NCBI GenBank assembly: GCA_001695595.3
Contig: MBPM02000040.1
Coordinates: 558,001-622,000, forward strand
Source: Plasmopara viticola
Lineage: Eukaryota; Oomycota; Peronosporomycetes; Peronosporales; Peronosporaceae
DNA: 64,000 nucleotides
Direction: 5' to 3'
Under the pieces are notes generated by a model that saw only the letters and a list, made by a program, of their open reading frames with translations, was not told where the DNA came from and made no database searches. Shown here in pieces: positions 10,930 to 21,883 of the stretch. The stretch's first letter is position 1. Every line of letters begins with the position of its first letter. The position numbers and the translations under genes are program-made.

Positions 10930-10952
10930 TTGGTAAATATGAGAATGAAGCT
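10930..10952 (-). promoter_or_regulatory. Oomycete initiator (Inr)-like site for malic enzyme
   Basis: The minus strand reads AGCTTCATTCTCATATTTACC about 40-58 nt before the malic enzyme ATG. It resembles the oomycete core promoter (GCTCATTYYNCAWTTT) with one missing base. Distance to the start codon fits the short 5' UTRs of oomycetes. Confidence 0.5.
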
Positions 10953-11734
10953 GACGAGGTGGTCAAATATTTTCGATTTAAACAGATCCGAGAAGTGTAT
11001 GCAAAATACTATTATCAAGTGTATAACTTCGTCGCTCATAACATCATACATCGTCAAGCTCCTAATCAGCACAAAGCCGGGAGCGTACTCGAAAACGGGT
11101 TTGGTGACACCAACTTTATCCATCTATCACTACACCTTTTCAAGTTTTTGGTCTTGTCGTGGAGAGCGTTCTGCAAAGATAGGGTGATTATGCTAATGCC
11201 CGACTAATTCTGATAACAAATGCGATTCTGTCGAGGCCAACGCTTTTCGCGAAACGTGTCGCGTCAGCATCTTAGATACTTTAATCGCTAATATATTCCA
11301 ATTTATAAGTTTGACGAGGCGACATAGTTGTTGTGGCGGATATTGAACATTTTTTTGTTAAAAAATGACCCGAGCGCACAATGTCAGCAAGGACACGCGG
11401 TGTAGGCTTGCTACTTTTTTGTCAAATCATCGGCCTATATTAAGATACTCCACTTTTAATAAGGAAAATCTTATTCATCTTGGCAGGTTTGGATTTTGCC
11501 GTTTCTGAAGCTACTTAATTAAAACATGGTATTTTTTGCATTGAAGGACCGACTTATAATGCCGAGCCGTGCTCTCACAGCCGACTTTTACACACCGGAG
11601 GTGGTTGAGATCGTGGACTAAAGCATTCAACTTTATAATGCGTCGTTCGAATTCTCTGATGAAAGGGAATCCCCGACAGCGTACTATTCAGTTCGCTCGC
11701 GCGCAAGTTGTACTACGCTGTTGTGCCACATGAC
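10953..11734. other. AT-rich intergenic spacer
   Basis: Spacer upstream of malic enzyme. The plus-strand open frames here overlap the malic enzyme promoter and show no conserved motif. I see nothing else. Confidence 0.4.
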
Positions 11735-11788
11735 GTAGTACAATAGGCGTAGTACAATAAGCGTAGTACAATACGCGTAGGACAGCGC
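11735..11788 (+). repeat. 14-bp tandem repeat, three full units plus a partial
   Basis: Three consecutive units GTAGTACAATAGGC, GTAGTACAATAAGC and GTAGTACAATACGC, followed by a decayed partial GTAGGACAGCGC. Units differ at one base, so the array is a young minisatellite. Confidence 0.85.
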
Positions 11789-11991
11789 AAGCACCAAAAC
11801 GCCTTTGAGTCGAGCCACAATGGCACGCGTAGCTGTTACAGCTTGTACACCGTGTGATAACGTGCGGCTTTAACCGATGAACTTCAACTGAGTGCAAATA
11901 TATGTATTTTGGGCTTAAATTTTGGGCGATTATCACCGTAAAGCAACGGATTTAGCGCCAAACAAATTTCGCTGTTATACTTAATTTTCTA

Positions 11992-12302
11992 TTCGGAAAA
12001 GGTTGGGGTGACGCCCTCCTTCCAAGCGCGGGGGCTAAATGCTCGCGCGCTTTAAGCAGGTGCTCTCGGGCATCTGGAGTCTCACCCTCGACGCGACGGT
12101 CTCCAGCACCAGGGCGCCACTTGGGCTCTTACCAAATCAGAAGTACACAAAATAATGGAAGACCCTCACGGCCTCGGTGCTGGCTGCACTGCCCGCCGAA
12201 CGAGACTCGACGTATGCGGACACCACTCTATGCCGTGGACTAGCCATAGAGCCTAGCACGTGCATAACTTGGCAACGCGATAACGTAATACAATACAATA
12301 CA
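11992..12302 (+). mobile_element. SINE-like retroposon, copy 2
   Basis: Same family as copy 1, ending in (TACAA)n. It is flanked by the longest duplication of the set, ATACTTAATTTTCTA (11977-11991 and 12303-12317). This copy lacks about 15 bp after GGGCATCTG and shares the CCATAGAGCC variant with copy 5, so the two form a subgroup. The duplicated target ends in TTTTCTA followed by G, which looks like an intron acceptor. Confidence 0.88.
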
Positions 12303-12317
12303 ATACTTAATTTTCTA

Positions 12318-12960
12318 GCAGATGGTCACCGCATGTCCACGCTGTTGAGCAGCAGGAAGAGTTGCTACACGCTGCTGACGCCATTCACGAAGGCATTCGG
12401 CAACTGCTCGATTGACCTAAAAAGGTGCTGCCTTACTGTTAAGTTTGATCTTTGAAGTACATTGAAGAAAAGATATACTTCATACAATTTCTAGCAATAC
12501 AATTTGCCGATCTTTTCTTCTTCTGTCTCTCAGTAGCGCTTCAATATCCAAGCTAAAAGCCACCTGAGGTGCGTGAACATGTACTTAAGTGCTCGAGTCT
12601 ACTGCTCGTCGTTACCAAGTGAAATTGGCAGACCACCGATTTTGCCACGCTCTACTTTGTACGGAAACTTCAAATACGGTTCCTCTTCAAGTTGCGAATC
12701 CAAGCTGCGAGGAGATTGAAAGTACAGCGGGCAGGAGGATCACTTCGTCATCGAGAGCTGATAGAATGCAGAGTTTGAAGCAGAAACCGGTGTGCCTGCA
12801 AGCGCTCAGCAGAACAGAGGATTATGATGATTTTCACATGAATGGGTAAGCGCTATGAATGTGACTTTTTGAAGCGCTCATACATCGAATGGCCACAAAT
12901 GTGTCGTTCCAGTGCTTAATCTACCTTCTAATGCCGACGACGATGACGCAGTGCTTTTGA
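12318..12960 (+). other. Possible exon remnants of an unrecognised gene
   Basis: After the acceptor-like TTTTCTAG, one frame reads ...EQQEELLHAADAIHEGIRQLLD then stop (to about 12416), and an 86-codon frame spans 12589-12849 ending ...RTEDYDDFHMNG beside a donor-like GGTAAGC. Both have codon use resembling real exons rather than the AT-rich spacer. I recognise no family, and no start or joined frame could be fixed. They may be pieces of one small gene whose first intron was hit by SINE copy 2, or chance frames. Confidence 0.25.
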
Positions 12961-13178
12961 TGCACTAATGACTGCGAGGCATTAGTACAAGCCTCCAGAG
13001 CATACAGGTTATGACTAGCACTTAGAACAATCTGTGGAACGATTATGTTTTAAAGCTTTAAACGCCTATCGCATTGTGGAGTGTTTGAATTAAAATACGA
13101 CGTTCTTTAGTAAGGAATTTTGTCGCTTATCAAAAATCAAGGGTTAGTCATAAACACAAAAATACTGTAGTGAATATA

Positions 13179-13772
13179 GGGAAATGATACCGGGCAGGCA
13201 CTTTTCGCTAACGGGCAGGCACTGATGTCTATATGAATTAAATTGTTTGGCATTTCTTCTCTGTGATTGGCTGGAGGGTTAATTCTCAGTTGTGAAATCA
13301 ATTCTCATATGCTTCATCAATGAGCATACAAGAACAATGTTCTTGACGTCGTCCATTTGTGACATGAGCATACAAGAATAATGTTCTTGACGTCGTCTGT
13401 TGTCGGATCGTTGTTGTAGTAGTACGTGTGTTTGACTGACACAATAAACCCCTCATCTCCGAGCTCCGTGTTTATAGCTTTGCGTGCGTCCTCGTGAGAG
13501 CTGAAGACACGCTGGCCAAGAATTTGCAGGGTGTACATAATGATGTTATTGCAGAAGAATACGTCAAAGCTGCGTGGAAAGTCGCGGTTTTGACGCCGAA
13601 AAGTAGTTTTGGGATAAGTTGCATCTGAGATTGGTGTAGCATATAAGAATCGATATCACGACTGAAATTTAAGCCTCCAGCCATTCACATTGAAGAAATA
13701 CCAATCAATTCAATTCATATAAACATCAGTGCCTGCCCGTTTGCGGAAAGTGCCTGCTCGGTATCAATTCCC
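13179..13772. mobile_element. Short MULE-like DNA transposon with ~75-bp terminal inverted repeats
   Basis: The ends GGGAAATGATACCGGGCAGG and its right-hand counterpart form inverted repeats of about 75 bp sharing ATGATACC, GGGCAGGCAC (twice), CACTGATGT and TATATGAATT. An 8-bp flanking repeat TGAATATA / TAAATATA (13171-13178 and 13773-13780, one mismatch) fits a Mutator-like target duplication. At 594 bp it is too short for a transposase, so it is a non-autonomous derivative. It keeps a FAR1-like fragment. Confidence 0.8.
13317..13538 (-). pseudogene. FAR1-like DNA-binding domain fragment within the MULE-like element
   Basis: The 73-residue frame has FSSHEDARKAI near the start, then DEGFIVSVKHTYY and ILVCSCH. 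This resembles the N-terminal FAR1/WRKY-GCM1-type zinc-binding domain of MULE transposases (F.S.eeA..ai....GF.i...). Catalytic DDE parts are absent. Its downstream end is built on a duplicated ~46-bp segment (13320-13412), each unit holding a palindrome around AGAACAATGTTCT or its variant. Assignment is by pattern only. Confidence 0.45.
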
Positions 13773-13780
13773 TAAATATA

Positions 13781-15919
13781 CTAGTCATTTAACTACAACG
13801 TATTGTACACGTTGATGCTTAATGGTTAGGAAGAGCGCGGCGTCGTCCACCGAATAATCTCATATCTTCCGACGCACCTCTTATGAAGATGATGCGTGAT
13901 CTCACCAGCCTTGGTAGCACCTATTTGTCAATCCTACGCTCTATGGGCGAGGCTGTATACCCGAACCCTAGCAAAGGCTTAAGGATGAACAGAAGCACCC
14001 TCCGCCAGTTGAGCTGCTCAAAATACTTGCTCACTTCTTATAACCTAAAGCGGCGGCTGTGTTTGCAGCCTCTCAGTTACTTAGCAGTTCGAACGCAACA
14101 TGGCGATTGAGCACCACGAGCAAAGCTCATTCTCGTAGGGCTTATGCAGCACAGGCTTCGGTAGTTGGTGAGTTTCATGCCTCAAATTTGGAAAATACAA
14201 ATCCTATTAGTGGGAAGATGACCTCTAACAAGGCCATGATCACGGATAACTAGGTACGAATGGCGATCGTACTATCTTTTCTGAAAGATTGAGCCAAAAG
14301 CTGTTCGTGCAACTACTTCATCTGAGTGCTTTGTGTCCTGACAGCATAATGAGAAACAGCTGAGGATAACGTTCATTTTAGTGAGCTTCAAATAGGTCAG
14401 CGCTTTCACTTACTTACGTGCAAGCAAGGAAAGCGCGGACAATGTTAATATATTCATAGATTAAAGGAGTTGATGGCCACTAGTACTAGGGCCAATAAGT
14501 CAAGGTGACTGTTATTATAGTCGGCCTTGAATTTGGTCTGACTTGCAATTCATCCTTTGCGTGCAGGCTGCAGCGATGAAGAAAGTGATATAATCCGCTC
14601 TTTACGAGGGGTCCAGCCACAGGCAGGCTCACACCTTCACTATGCTGAATATTTTTTGTCCCGCAAAAGCTCAAGAAGTGATAGCTTTATAATTATCTGT
14701 ATCATAAGACTCAAGCGCTGCCGAGTACACTAACACCCACTACACTGGGTGCGGAAACATTGGTACATGATCCGTGTTATTTTTTAAGAAGTCGACAAAA
14801 TACTTTTTGTCTTGCCAAAAACTTAAAGAGTCGCAAGCAGAAGACACCAGAATCACCAAGGAAATCCCTTATTATGAAAGGCTTAGCTGAAGGTTGAAGT
14901 GTTCTCACCGCTTACCAAATGACGCTTGACTAAAGGATTTCAATTTCCCTCAGGGGACGTCTCAAACGCAAAATGTGAGTATTACCACAGATAAAATATT
15001 GATGGATGCCCATAGACTGGACGGTAGTTGATAGGCTTACCCACTGCACATCAGATATACATTGAATCTGGACCGCCTTGTGGGTGTGAGCCTCATCCCT
15101 CTCATGCTGTCTGAAGAATAAGCTCAGCAATCAATATCACTTTCGTGGCTTTTCAAAGAAAGTCGGGTGCACGCGGAAAAACTTCCACCGGACCGCGTTT
15201 GTGCGCAATTTATTTATATCAATGTTGACTGATAATCTTCTTTGAAGATAAATGACTCACCATCCTAGCCAGCAAGGTTTTAAGCTTTTGAACAAAGTCC
15301 ACTAATTTCTTATTTTTCTAAGAAAAATAACAAAAAAATATATTTAGTTGGGTGATGAAAAACTCCGTCGTATGCCGTCTATGTAAAATCAATGCACGTA
15401 AGTGTCCCATCCATCAAGCTTTGGAAAGGCCGAGGCCACTAACAACTGCTCGGTTCTTAAATAAGCAGCCATCAATGACCCCAAAGCAGGAATTCCTTTC
15501 CTTTTAACGAAAATCTTCAAGCTCTTTGCTGACGGTTTGTGTTTGAGTAGGGAATCTGCCTTGGATACCGGATTTACCGACGCAGACGACTCCGTCATTT
15601 TTGTTGAAGATGCTTTAACAAAACGTTACTATAAATTCCGAGAGTCTACTGGTCTGTGATCATTCAAGTCTTCTCCTTTCTTAAGGCCAAGCAGGCTTGT
15701 CAGCTAATTTACTTTGTCTTGTGTGCCATGAGGCAAATGAGCATACTGTTTATCTCACATTTGATCAGTTGAAGAGATTGAGGTGTTGATTGTTTGCAAA
15801 TGCTTTGAGGTGCAGTCAACAGGATATCCAATACCAATTGCATAATCGATGAGGGAAATGAAATTTTTGAAAATGGTAAGATACCATCAAAATCGATTTT
15901 AAAGAAACAGGAATATACG
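13781..15919. other. AT-rich spacer without recognised genes
   Basis: Several short open frames of 60-75 codons occur on both strands; none shows a motif, a start context or a partner exon that I can support. No RNA gene was recognised. Confidence 0.4.
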
Positions 15920-16247
15920 CGCTTGGAAAAGGTTGGGGTGACGCCCTCCTTCCAAGCGCGAGGGCTAAATGCTCGCGCGCTTCGGGCAGGTGCTCTCGGG
16001 CATCTGCAGGTCTCTAACGAGTCTCACCCTCGACGCGACGGTCTCCAGCACCGGGCGCCACCTGGGCTCTTACCAAGTCAGAGCTAAGCAAAGTAATGGA
16101 AGGCCCTCACGACCTCGGTGCTGGCTGCACTGCCCGTCGAACGAGACCCGACGTATGCGGACACCACTCTATGCCGTGGACTAGCCAGACTGAGCCTAGC
16201 ACGTGCATAACTTGGCAACGCGATAACGTAATACATTACATTCATTT
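15920..16247 (+). mobile_element. SINE-like retroposon, copy 3
   Basis: Same family, with the CCGGGCGCC variant and a (TACATT)n tail, shared with copy 4. The flanking duplication is ACAGGAATATACG (15907-15919) against ACAGAAATATACG (16248-16260), one mismatch. It lies about 550 bp upstream of the MAP kinase start, in the likely promoter region. Confidence 0.88.
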
Positions 16248-16792
16248 ACAGAAATATACGATCGAAATATTATAAGCCAAAATACAACTGGCCGATGACA
16301 AAAAATGTACTACCTTGAGTCAGGAAATTGCACAATTTGCATCAATCTTTGGTTTCTATCTCAGGGTTTATTTTAAGTCACTGCGTCTTAAAAGAGCCCT
16401 CCGTTTCACTAAGACTCACAATGATGCGCAATCTTGAGTGGCCTTCGACTCTTTGTTTCGAGACACTTATTGATTTCATGACATCGTTGATACGCCGAAA
16501 TTGCCAGAAGAAAAGCCACCTTACGAAAACAAGTTTCCATTAATTTACCATGAGCCTAATTCATGAATTTTGGTGGCTCACTTGACAAATCGCGCTCAAA
16601 GATCGGAAAATTAAGGGTCTAATTCACCAACTTCCCCCAGTTTTGTCCTCTCTGTCCTGCAGTTGGTGTTTCTACAAGAATTGTAGCGTCGTACCTATTT
16701 ACGGTAGGGAAAGAAACGACTTCGATTCAGTCCATCACAGAAGTGCAAAGCAGTTAGCGACGAGCGCGCTGATCGACAATCACTCTTGTACA

Positions 16793-19700
16793 ATGGACCC
16801 TTCCGCAGCTGACGTTCCAGTACAGGGGCGTGACCTGCTGCTTGGCGAGCTATCGAGCGGCGGTGACGGCACAAATGCGCCACCTAGCAGCAGCAACGGC
16901 CATAGTGTGAGCAACAACAACTACAATAACAATATTAGCATGGATGACTTACTCATGGACTCGTCGACGGCCTCGACACCCGCCCCATTGACGCACGAGG
17001 TGCACTGGGAAGGGTATGTGCGCAAGAAAGGGGATTGGTTACCCCGTTGGGAGGAGCGATACTTTATTTTGGATGGGGCCACACTTACATATTATAATTC
17101 GAAAGAGGACGCCCGAAGTGCTCGCAACATGCGCGGTCGCATGACTGTATTCAAAGTACGACCCGAGAATTACGGGAAGGCACATGGTTTTTCTTTGGAG
17201 ACGCAGGGTCACAAGCAATTTCATCTGTGTTGCGCTACGGAGTTGGAGAAGGACATGTGGGTCGAAATGATGCATGCAGCGGTTGAGGAAGGACTTCGAC
17301 AGAGAAATAGTCGGCTTTCAGTCGAAGGACTGGAGATACTACAGTCATCTCCCACGCAAGTGGATCTTCGTGGATTTTACTTTGCTTTTCGTCAGTTACT
17401 GATATCGCACTCGTCTTCACCGCAATTCTTTCCGAAGCTTTCACGTGATGTTTGCCTCACGTCAAATTACGCGCCTACTGTGCCGTTTTGGGGCGAATAC
17501 CACGGTCTTGACGGTGTTTTACATTTTTTTTCCATCTTGTACGAGACTGTAGAGATTACTGCGTTTTTCGTGACTGATATAGCCCAGGCAAAAGAAGGGT
17601 GTACGGCCGTAGTTGCTGGACGAGAGACGATGAAAAACCGAGAAAATGGACGTAAGTTTACGCAACAATGGCAGCACACGATCGAGTTCGCACCCGATGG
17701 ACGCGTCAAGAGTCTTACGATATTGGCAGATCCCATTGCCGCTTCTGCAGTCTTTGGGTGCAGCGCTACTTCAAGTTTGTCGCTGCCTATGGCGGCTGTT
17801 GTAAACAACGCAGTTCATGACAATCCAGCAGGTAAATTGCACGTTGTTGTCTTTCGCGGTGAACAAATATCAGATAAAGGCCTCATCAATGAAGAAGAAG
17901 AGACTGATGAATTAAAAGTCGCCGACGAAAATGGGCCGCTTAATCGCCGTGTGTTTTTGGGACTGCGGTTAGTGACCGATGGAAAGACGAATGTTTATGC
18001 TCCGTCCTCTTCGGCAAATTGCGTTGCTCGGACGCGGGCGTGCGATACAAATGAAATTCGGAATCCAAAGTGGAACTCTAAACACGAGATTCCGTTTCCA
18101 GGCTCATCTCGTGGCAAGCCATGTTTCATCTTGATTGAAGCTTGGGAAGTGGCGGACAGCGATGGTGTCTGCATAGCCTCTGAGCATGTGATTGGTGTTG
18201 CAAAAGTTAACCTTGCGCCGTTTCTAGCGCTGGCCAGTACGTCACGAACGGTTCGAGAGAGTGTGATTCATTCTGATATCGCGCGTGGTGCTGTACCGCA
18301 ATGGTACACGCTTCTGTCTGCGAGCGAGACAAAGTTTACGTGTGGAAGAGTACAGCTTAGTATTAGCTTTGAAGCTTCAATGTCTTCATTTGCCGCAATG
18401 TCTCGTGCGACTTCATCGCGAAATGAAATTGGTGAAAGCTCGCCGAGCATAGATCTTAATGCGCTAACGCCGCAGGTGCGTTCATCCGGGGCAGTAGTAC
18501 AGTCGATGAGTCATCGTGTTGCTCTCGCTCGTGGTTGCTCTTTTCGCGACACGAAACGCGACAATCACCATTTTCGAGTGGGAAACACAAACTTTGACGT
18601 TCCGAAACGCTATCAGATGATTAAGGCTGTAGGTCAAGGTGCATATGGTTGTGTGATTGCTGCCAGTGACACGGAGACAGGGCAAGCACTTGCCATTAAA
18701 AACATCCCGAATGCGTTTAACGACCTTATCGATGCCAAACGTATTCTTCGTGAAATCCGACTTATGCGCCACCTTAACCACCCGAATCTTGTGAATTTAC
18801 TTGATTTATTGCGCCCGCCAACTCTTCAAGAATTTAACGACGTTTACATTGTGACAGACCTTATGGAGACGGATTTGCACCGAGTTATTCACTCGAATCA
18901 GTCGATTAGTGATGATCATGTACAATACTTCTTGTACCAAATGGTGGTGGCGATTAATTACGTGCACTCTGCTGAGGTGTTGCATCGTGACCTAAAGCCA
19001 TCTAACATTTTGGTGAACTCGGATTGCGATTTAAAGCTGTGTGATTTTGGTCTTGCGAGAGGTATTCAGGGTTTGGACTCGGGTCTTACTGAGTATGTCG
19101 TTACACGGTGGTATCGCGCTCCGGAGCTGTTGCTTTCATCTAAGTACGACAAGCAGATGGACGTGTGGGCCATAGGATGCATTTTGGCAGAAATGCTTGG
19201 ACGGCGCCCTCTTTTCCCTGGACACGACTACCTGCATCAGCTAAAGATTATTATGGACGTTGTGGGATCTCCGTCAGAAGACTCGCTCGATTTCATTACT
19301 AATCCAAAGGCAAAGCGATTTATTCTGCGTCAGCCAAAGAAGCCAAAGGTACCGCTTTCGTCCGTATATCCTCGTGCTACGCCACAGTGCCTTGATTTGC
19401 TTGAAAAGATGCTGGTCTTTGATCCTCGTAAACGTATCACAATTCAGGAGGCTCTTGCACACCCATACTTGAACCTTGTGCGTGACAGAGTTGTGGAGAA
19501 GACATGTCCTACGCCTTTTGACTTTGCTTTTGAGAATACGGATTTGACAAAGCAAAAATTGCAAGAGCTTATTTTTGAGGATGTTTGTGCATTTCACCCG
19601 GATGCTCGCATCCCTGACCCGGTTACATCCACTTCTAACACCGTTAATAGTGCTATGGGCCGAGCCCATGGCCTTTCATCGACCTCAGCTTCGTCTTTGG

Positions 19701-20374
19701 GTAGAGCCAGCGCGCAACCCGCACCAGTTCCATCTTCTGCCCTGGCTGCGGTTGCTCCATCAGTGGCTGAACCTGCCCCTGTTTCTCTCACAGCCCCAGC
19801 GAGTCTGGCAACTTCAAATCAAGAAGCTCCAAGTGAAGAGCCTGTTCGAGCTAAGCGATATGATGTTCAACCGCTGTCGTCGCCTGTTGTTTCGAGTGCG
19901 TGTGCTGCACACGAATCCCGGGCTTCAGAAATTTTATTGGGTGCAATGGCCTCTCCTGCGACGTCGAATCTACCGAATGCGTCAACGGCAATGCCGAAGT
20001 CATTATCAATGAATTCTGACTCTCCAACGTTAAAGTTGTCAATGCATGAACGAAGTGCTCAAGCTGACGTCGCCATCGAGATTGGGGAAACACCTGCACA
20101 TATTGCTAGGGCAGAAGCTGATGAAGCGACGGTTCAAGCATCTATTGAAGACATTGAGAGTACCCCCATCCATAATGTGGCGATGACAGAAATCGTAACA
20201 TGTGGCGACGAGAGCGCTACTGTCGATGATAATAGCACTACAAGCAGCAGTAAAAGCAATGGCAATGCAGGACTCGTAGCAGTGCGCGAGTTGGAACAAA
20301 ATATTGAAGTGACAAACTCTTCGAAAAAGCAAGAGCAGTTTAAGGCCCTCCTTACACCATCCTCGGTGGTGTGA
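16793..20374 (+). CDS. MAP kinase fused to PH, NTF2-like and C2-like domains
   Basis: A single long exon; taking the ATG at 16793 (ACAATGGAC context) gives 1193 aa. An upstream in-frame ATG at 16643 would add 50 residues that look like translated 5' UTR. Domains: PH at about 70-168 (WEGYVRKKGDWLPRWEERYF); an NTF2/SnoaL-like region at about 200-315; a C2-like region at about 340-510 (NPKWN, F.LIEAWE); a kinase at about 608-905 with GQGAYG 614-619, the lysine in AIKN near 635, HRDLKPSN 731-738, DFG 751-753 and the MAPK activation loop TEY 766-768. A long Ala/Ser/Pro-rich tail follows. PH-bearing MAP kinases are known in oomycetes. The PH and C2 regions suggest membrane recruitment; the NTF2-like and C2 calls are less certain than PH and kinase. 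Confidence 0.92.
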   Translation: MDPSAADVPVQGRDLLLGELSSGGDGTNAPPSSSNGHSVSNNNYNNNISMDDLLMDSSTASTPAPLTHEVHWEGYVRKKGDWLPRWEERYFILDGATLTYYNSKEDARSARNMRGRMTVFKVRPENYGKAHGFSLETQGHKQFHLCCATELEKDMWVEMMHAAVEEGLRQRNSRLSVEGLEILQSSPTQVDLRGFYFAFRQLLISHSSSPQFFPKLSRDVCLTSNYAPTVPFWGEYHGLDGVLHFFSILYETVEITAFFVTDIAQAKEGCTAVVAGRETMKNRENGRKFTQQWQHTIEFAPDGRVKSLTILADPIAASAVFGCSATSSLSLPMAAVVNNAVHDNPAGKLHVVVFRGEQISDKGLINEEEETDELKVADENGPLNRRVFLGLRLVTDGKTNVYAPSSSANCVARTRACDTNEIRNPKWNSKHEIPFPGSSRGKPCFILIEAWEVADSDGVCIASEHVIGVAKVNLAPFLALASTSRTVRESVIHSDIARGAVPQWYTLLSASETKFTCGRVQLSISFEASMSSFAAMSRATSSRNEIGESSPSIDLNALTPQVRSSGAVVQSMSHRVALARGCSFRDTKRDNHHFRVGNTNFDVPKRYQMIKAVGQGAYGCVIAASDTETGQALAIKNIPNAFNDLIDAKRILREIRLMRHLNHPNLVNLLDLLRPPTLQEFNDVYIVTDLMETDLHRVIHSNQSISDDHVQYFLYQMVVAINYVHSAEVLHRDLKPSNILVNSDCDLKLCDFGLARGIQGLDSGLTEYVVTRWYRAPELLLSSKYDKQMDVWAIGCILAEMLGRRPLFPGHDYLHQLKIIMDVVGSPSEDSLDFITNPKAKRFILRQPKKPKVPLSSVYPRATPQCLDLLEKMLVFDPRKRITIQEALAHPYLNLVRDRVVEKTCPTPFDFAFENTDLTKQKLQELIFEDVCAFHPDARIPDPVTSTSNTVNSAMGRAHGLSSTSASSLGRASAQPAPVPSSALAAVAPSVAEPAPVSLTAPASLATSNQEAPSEEPVRAKRYDVQPLSSPVVSSACAAHESRASEILLGAMASPATSNLPNASTAMPKSLSMNSDSPTLKLSMHERSAQADVAIEIGETPAHIARAEADEATVQASIEDIESTPIHNVAMTEIVTCGDESATVDDNSTTSSSKSNGNAGLVAVRELEQNIEVTNSSKKQEQFKALLTPSSVV

Positions 20375-21883
20375 GAGAGCTGAAGTGTAGTAAGATGAAA
20401 TTTTCGCCGGCTGGCAAGAGCATATTTGTGCTTTTGTGGCTTTCATATGCTTTGATCATTGGGGCGTCAAGGCACCAAAGCGCGTAAAGTTCTGGCTGAC
20501 TTATGCCTTTGTACCCGTGTGCACAAGTGGTACTTCGGTTTTGGTACGCAAGCTGAGGAAGAATCAGGTTAGTTCTTGCTCGAACATGTCGATTAGGAGA
20601 ACCTTATGTGAAAGTCAACAGAAATGACTGGATAAATTGAAATAAATGCATTTATGTCTTACGAACTATCTGCATGCTCACAATTATAATGATAGCTATC
20701 GGGACTGTTTGCTGGTTCACGTTTCATCAATAAGGTATGTTCTTCTCTAATTCAACATCTGAAAGCAAAAAGTAGTAGATGCTCACTTGATTGGTGCTGG
20801 CTCACCGAATAGCGGACAGAGTGAGGGATGCGTTCAAGGGTAGAAACCCCAACGTGGCGTGTCTCAAGCAAAAACTTTGGCTTCTTCTAATGAAGAAACG
20901 TGATGATAGTTACTACAACATTTCCATGAAAAAAAACTAAAGCATGCAGGTTTCCGGACAAAACGGACTATGCAGTGCATGACTTAATTATTCCATGGAT
21001 TCGGTGCGAAATGGTTTAAAGAGCTGCTTGTCAGTCAATCTACGTGCTCGTAAACTTCGTTAAGTATCACAACACTTTCGACTTGGGTTTAACTTACAAC
21101 TACGCATGTTTTTATTCTCGGGCTAAATGACAAACCAGCGTCGATACTCAATTGTTGCACCGCTAGATGGACCCAATACTCAAAAGGGTGCATCCTCCGA
21201 GAGGGTCGAGAGCCTTTTCGCTTCAACAAACTTGCAATAGAAGACTACCAGGTTTCATAGACCTTTAAAACGCACCACACTTGTTTGGGTACGCGATAAG
21301 TGAAAGCATCATTACATTGTAAGCGATCGGCCAAGCATCTCTCTGTGCAAGTAACATTCATACTCGTCTAGTCCTTCCTTAGGAGGTGGCGTCATGTCTT
21401 AATTGCTTCACGGGGTGCTCAATCTGAGTATTGTCCATCGAATGGTGTCGATATTCTGCTTGAGTGACAAAAGCGTTTTTTACATATATTTTCCGGCGCC
21501 ATCGATCGCGCAAAAGTCTACAGAGTACGAGCAGTCAAAGGTGTTGGCTTCCTGGATCGCTTGCAGTCTAACAATAACGGTCTAAAAGAACGATCTCCAT
21601 ACCAGAGGCCGAATTACTTAAAGCCTTAAGCAATGTCTTATATGCTTTTCATTCGCTAATGATATATGCTCGGCGAAAAATCGATGCTTCTGGGTCACAG
21701 AGGGCTTGGTGTCAACCTGCAAGAAATGAAGGAGCAAGGAACAGCGCGGAAAATTGTTTGGAGGACACAGCAGACATAATTAGTATGGCAAGATTGTATT
21801 TCTATCATTCAACACGTTATTTTGTACGATAGAGTACGTGATGCGAGCTTGACGAGTGAAGATTTGTTGTCGGTTTTGCTGCA
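20375..21883. other. Spacer between the MAP kinase and the F-box-like gene
   Basis: Convergent intergenic region of 1.5 kb, AT-rich. It includes the 3' UTRs of both genes. No frame with recognisable content and no repeat was found. Confidence 0.4.

Noticed and set aside
10900..11207. 95- and 93-codon plus-strand frames upstream of malic enzyme
   Set aside because: They overlap the malic enzyme promoter, have no motif and overlap each other in different frames.
11688..11936. 82-codon minus-strand frame
   Set aside because: It is largely the translation of the 14-bp tandem repeat and its flanks.
16643..16792. Upstream in-frame ATG of the MAP kinase as the true start
   Set aside because: The 50 added residues lack coding character; the ATG at 16793 has a better context. 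The longer form cannot be fully excluded.
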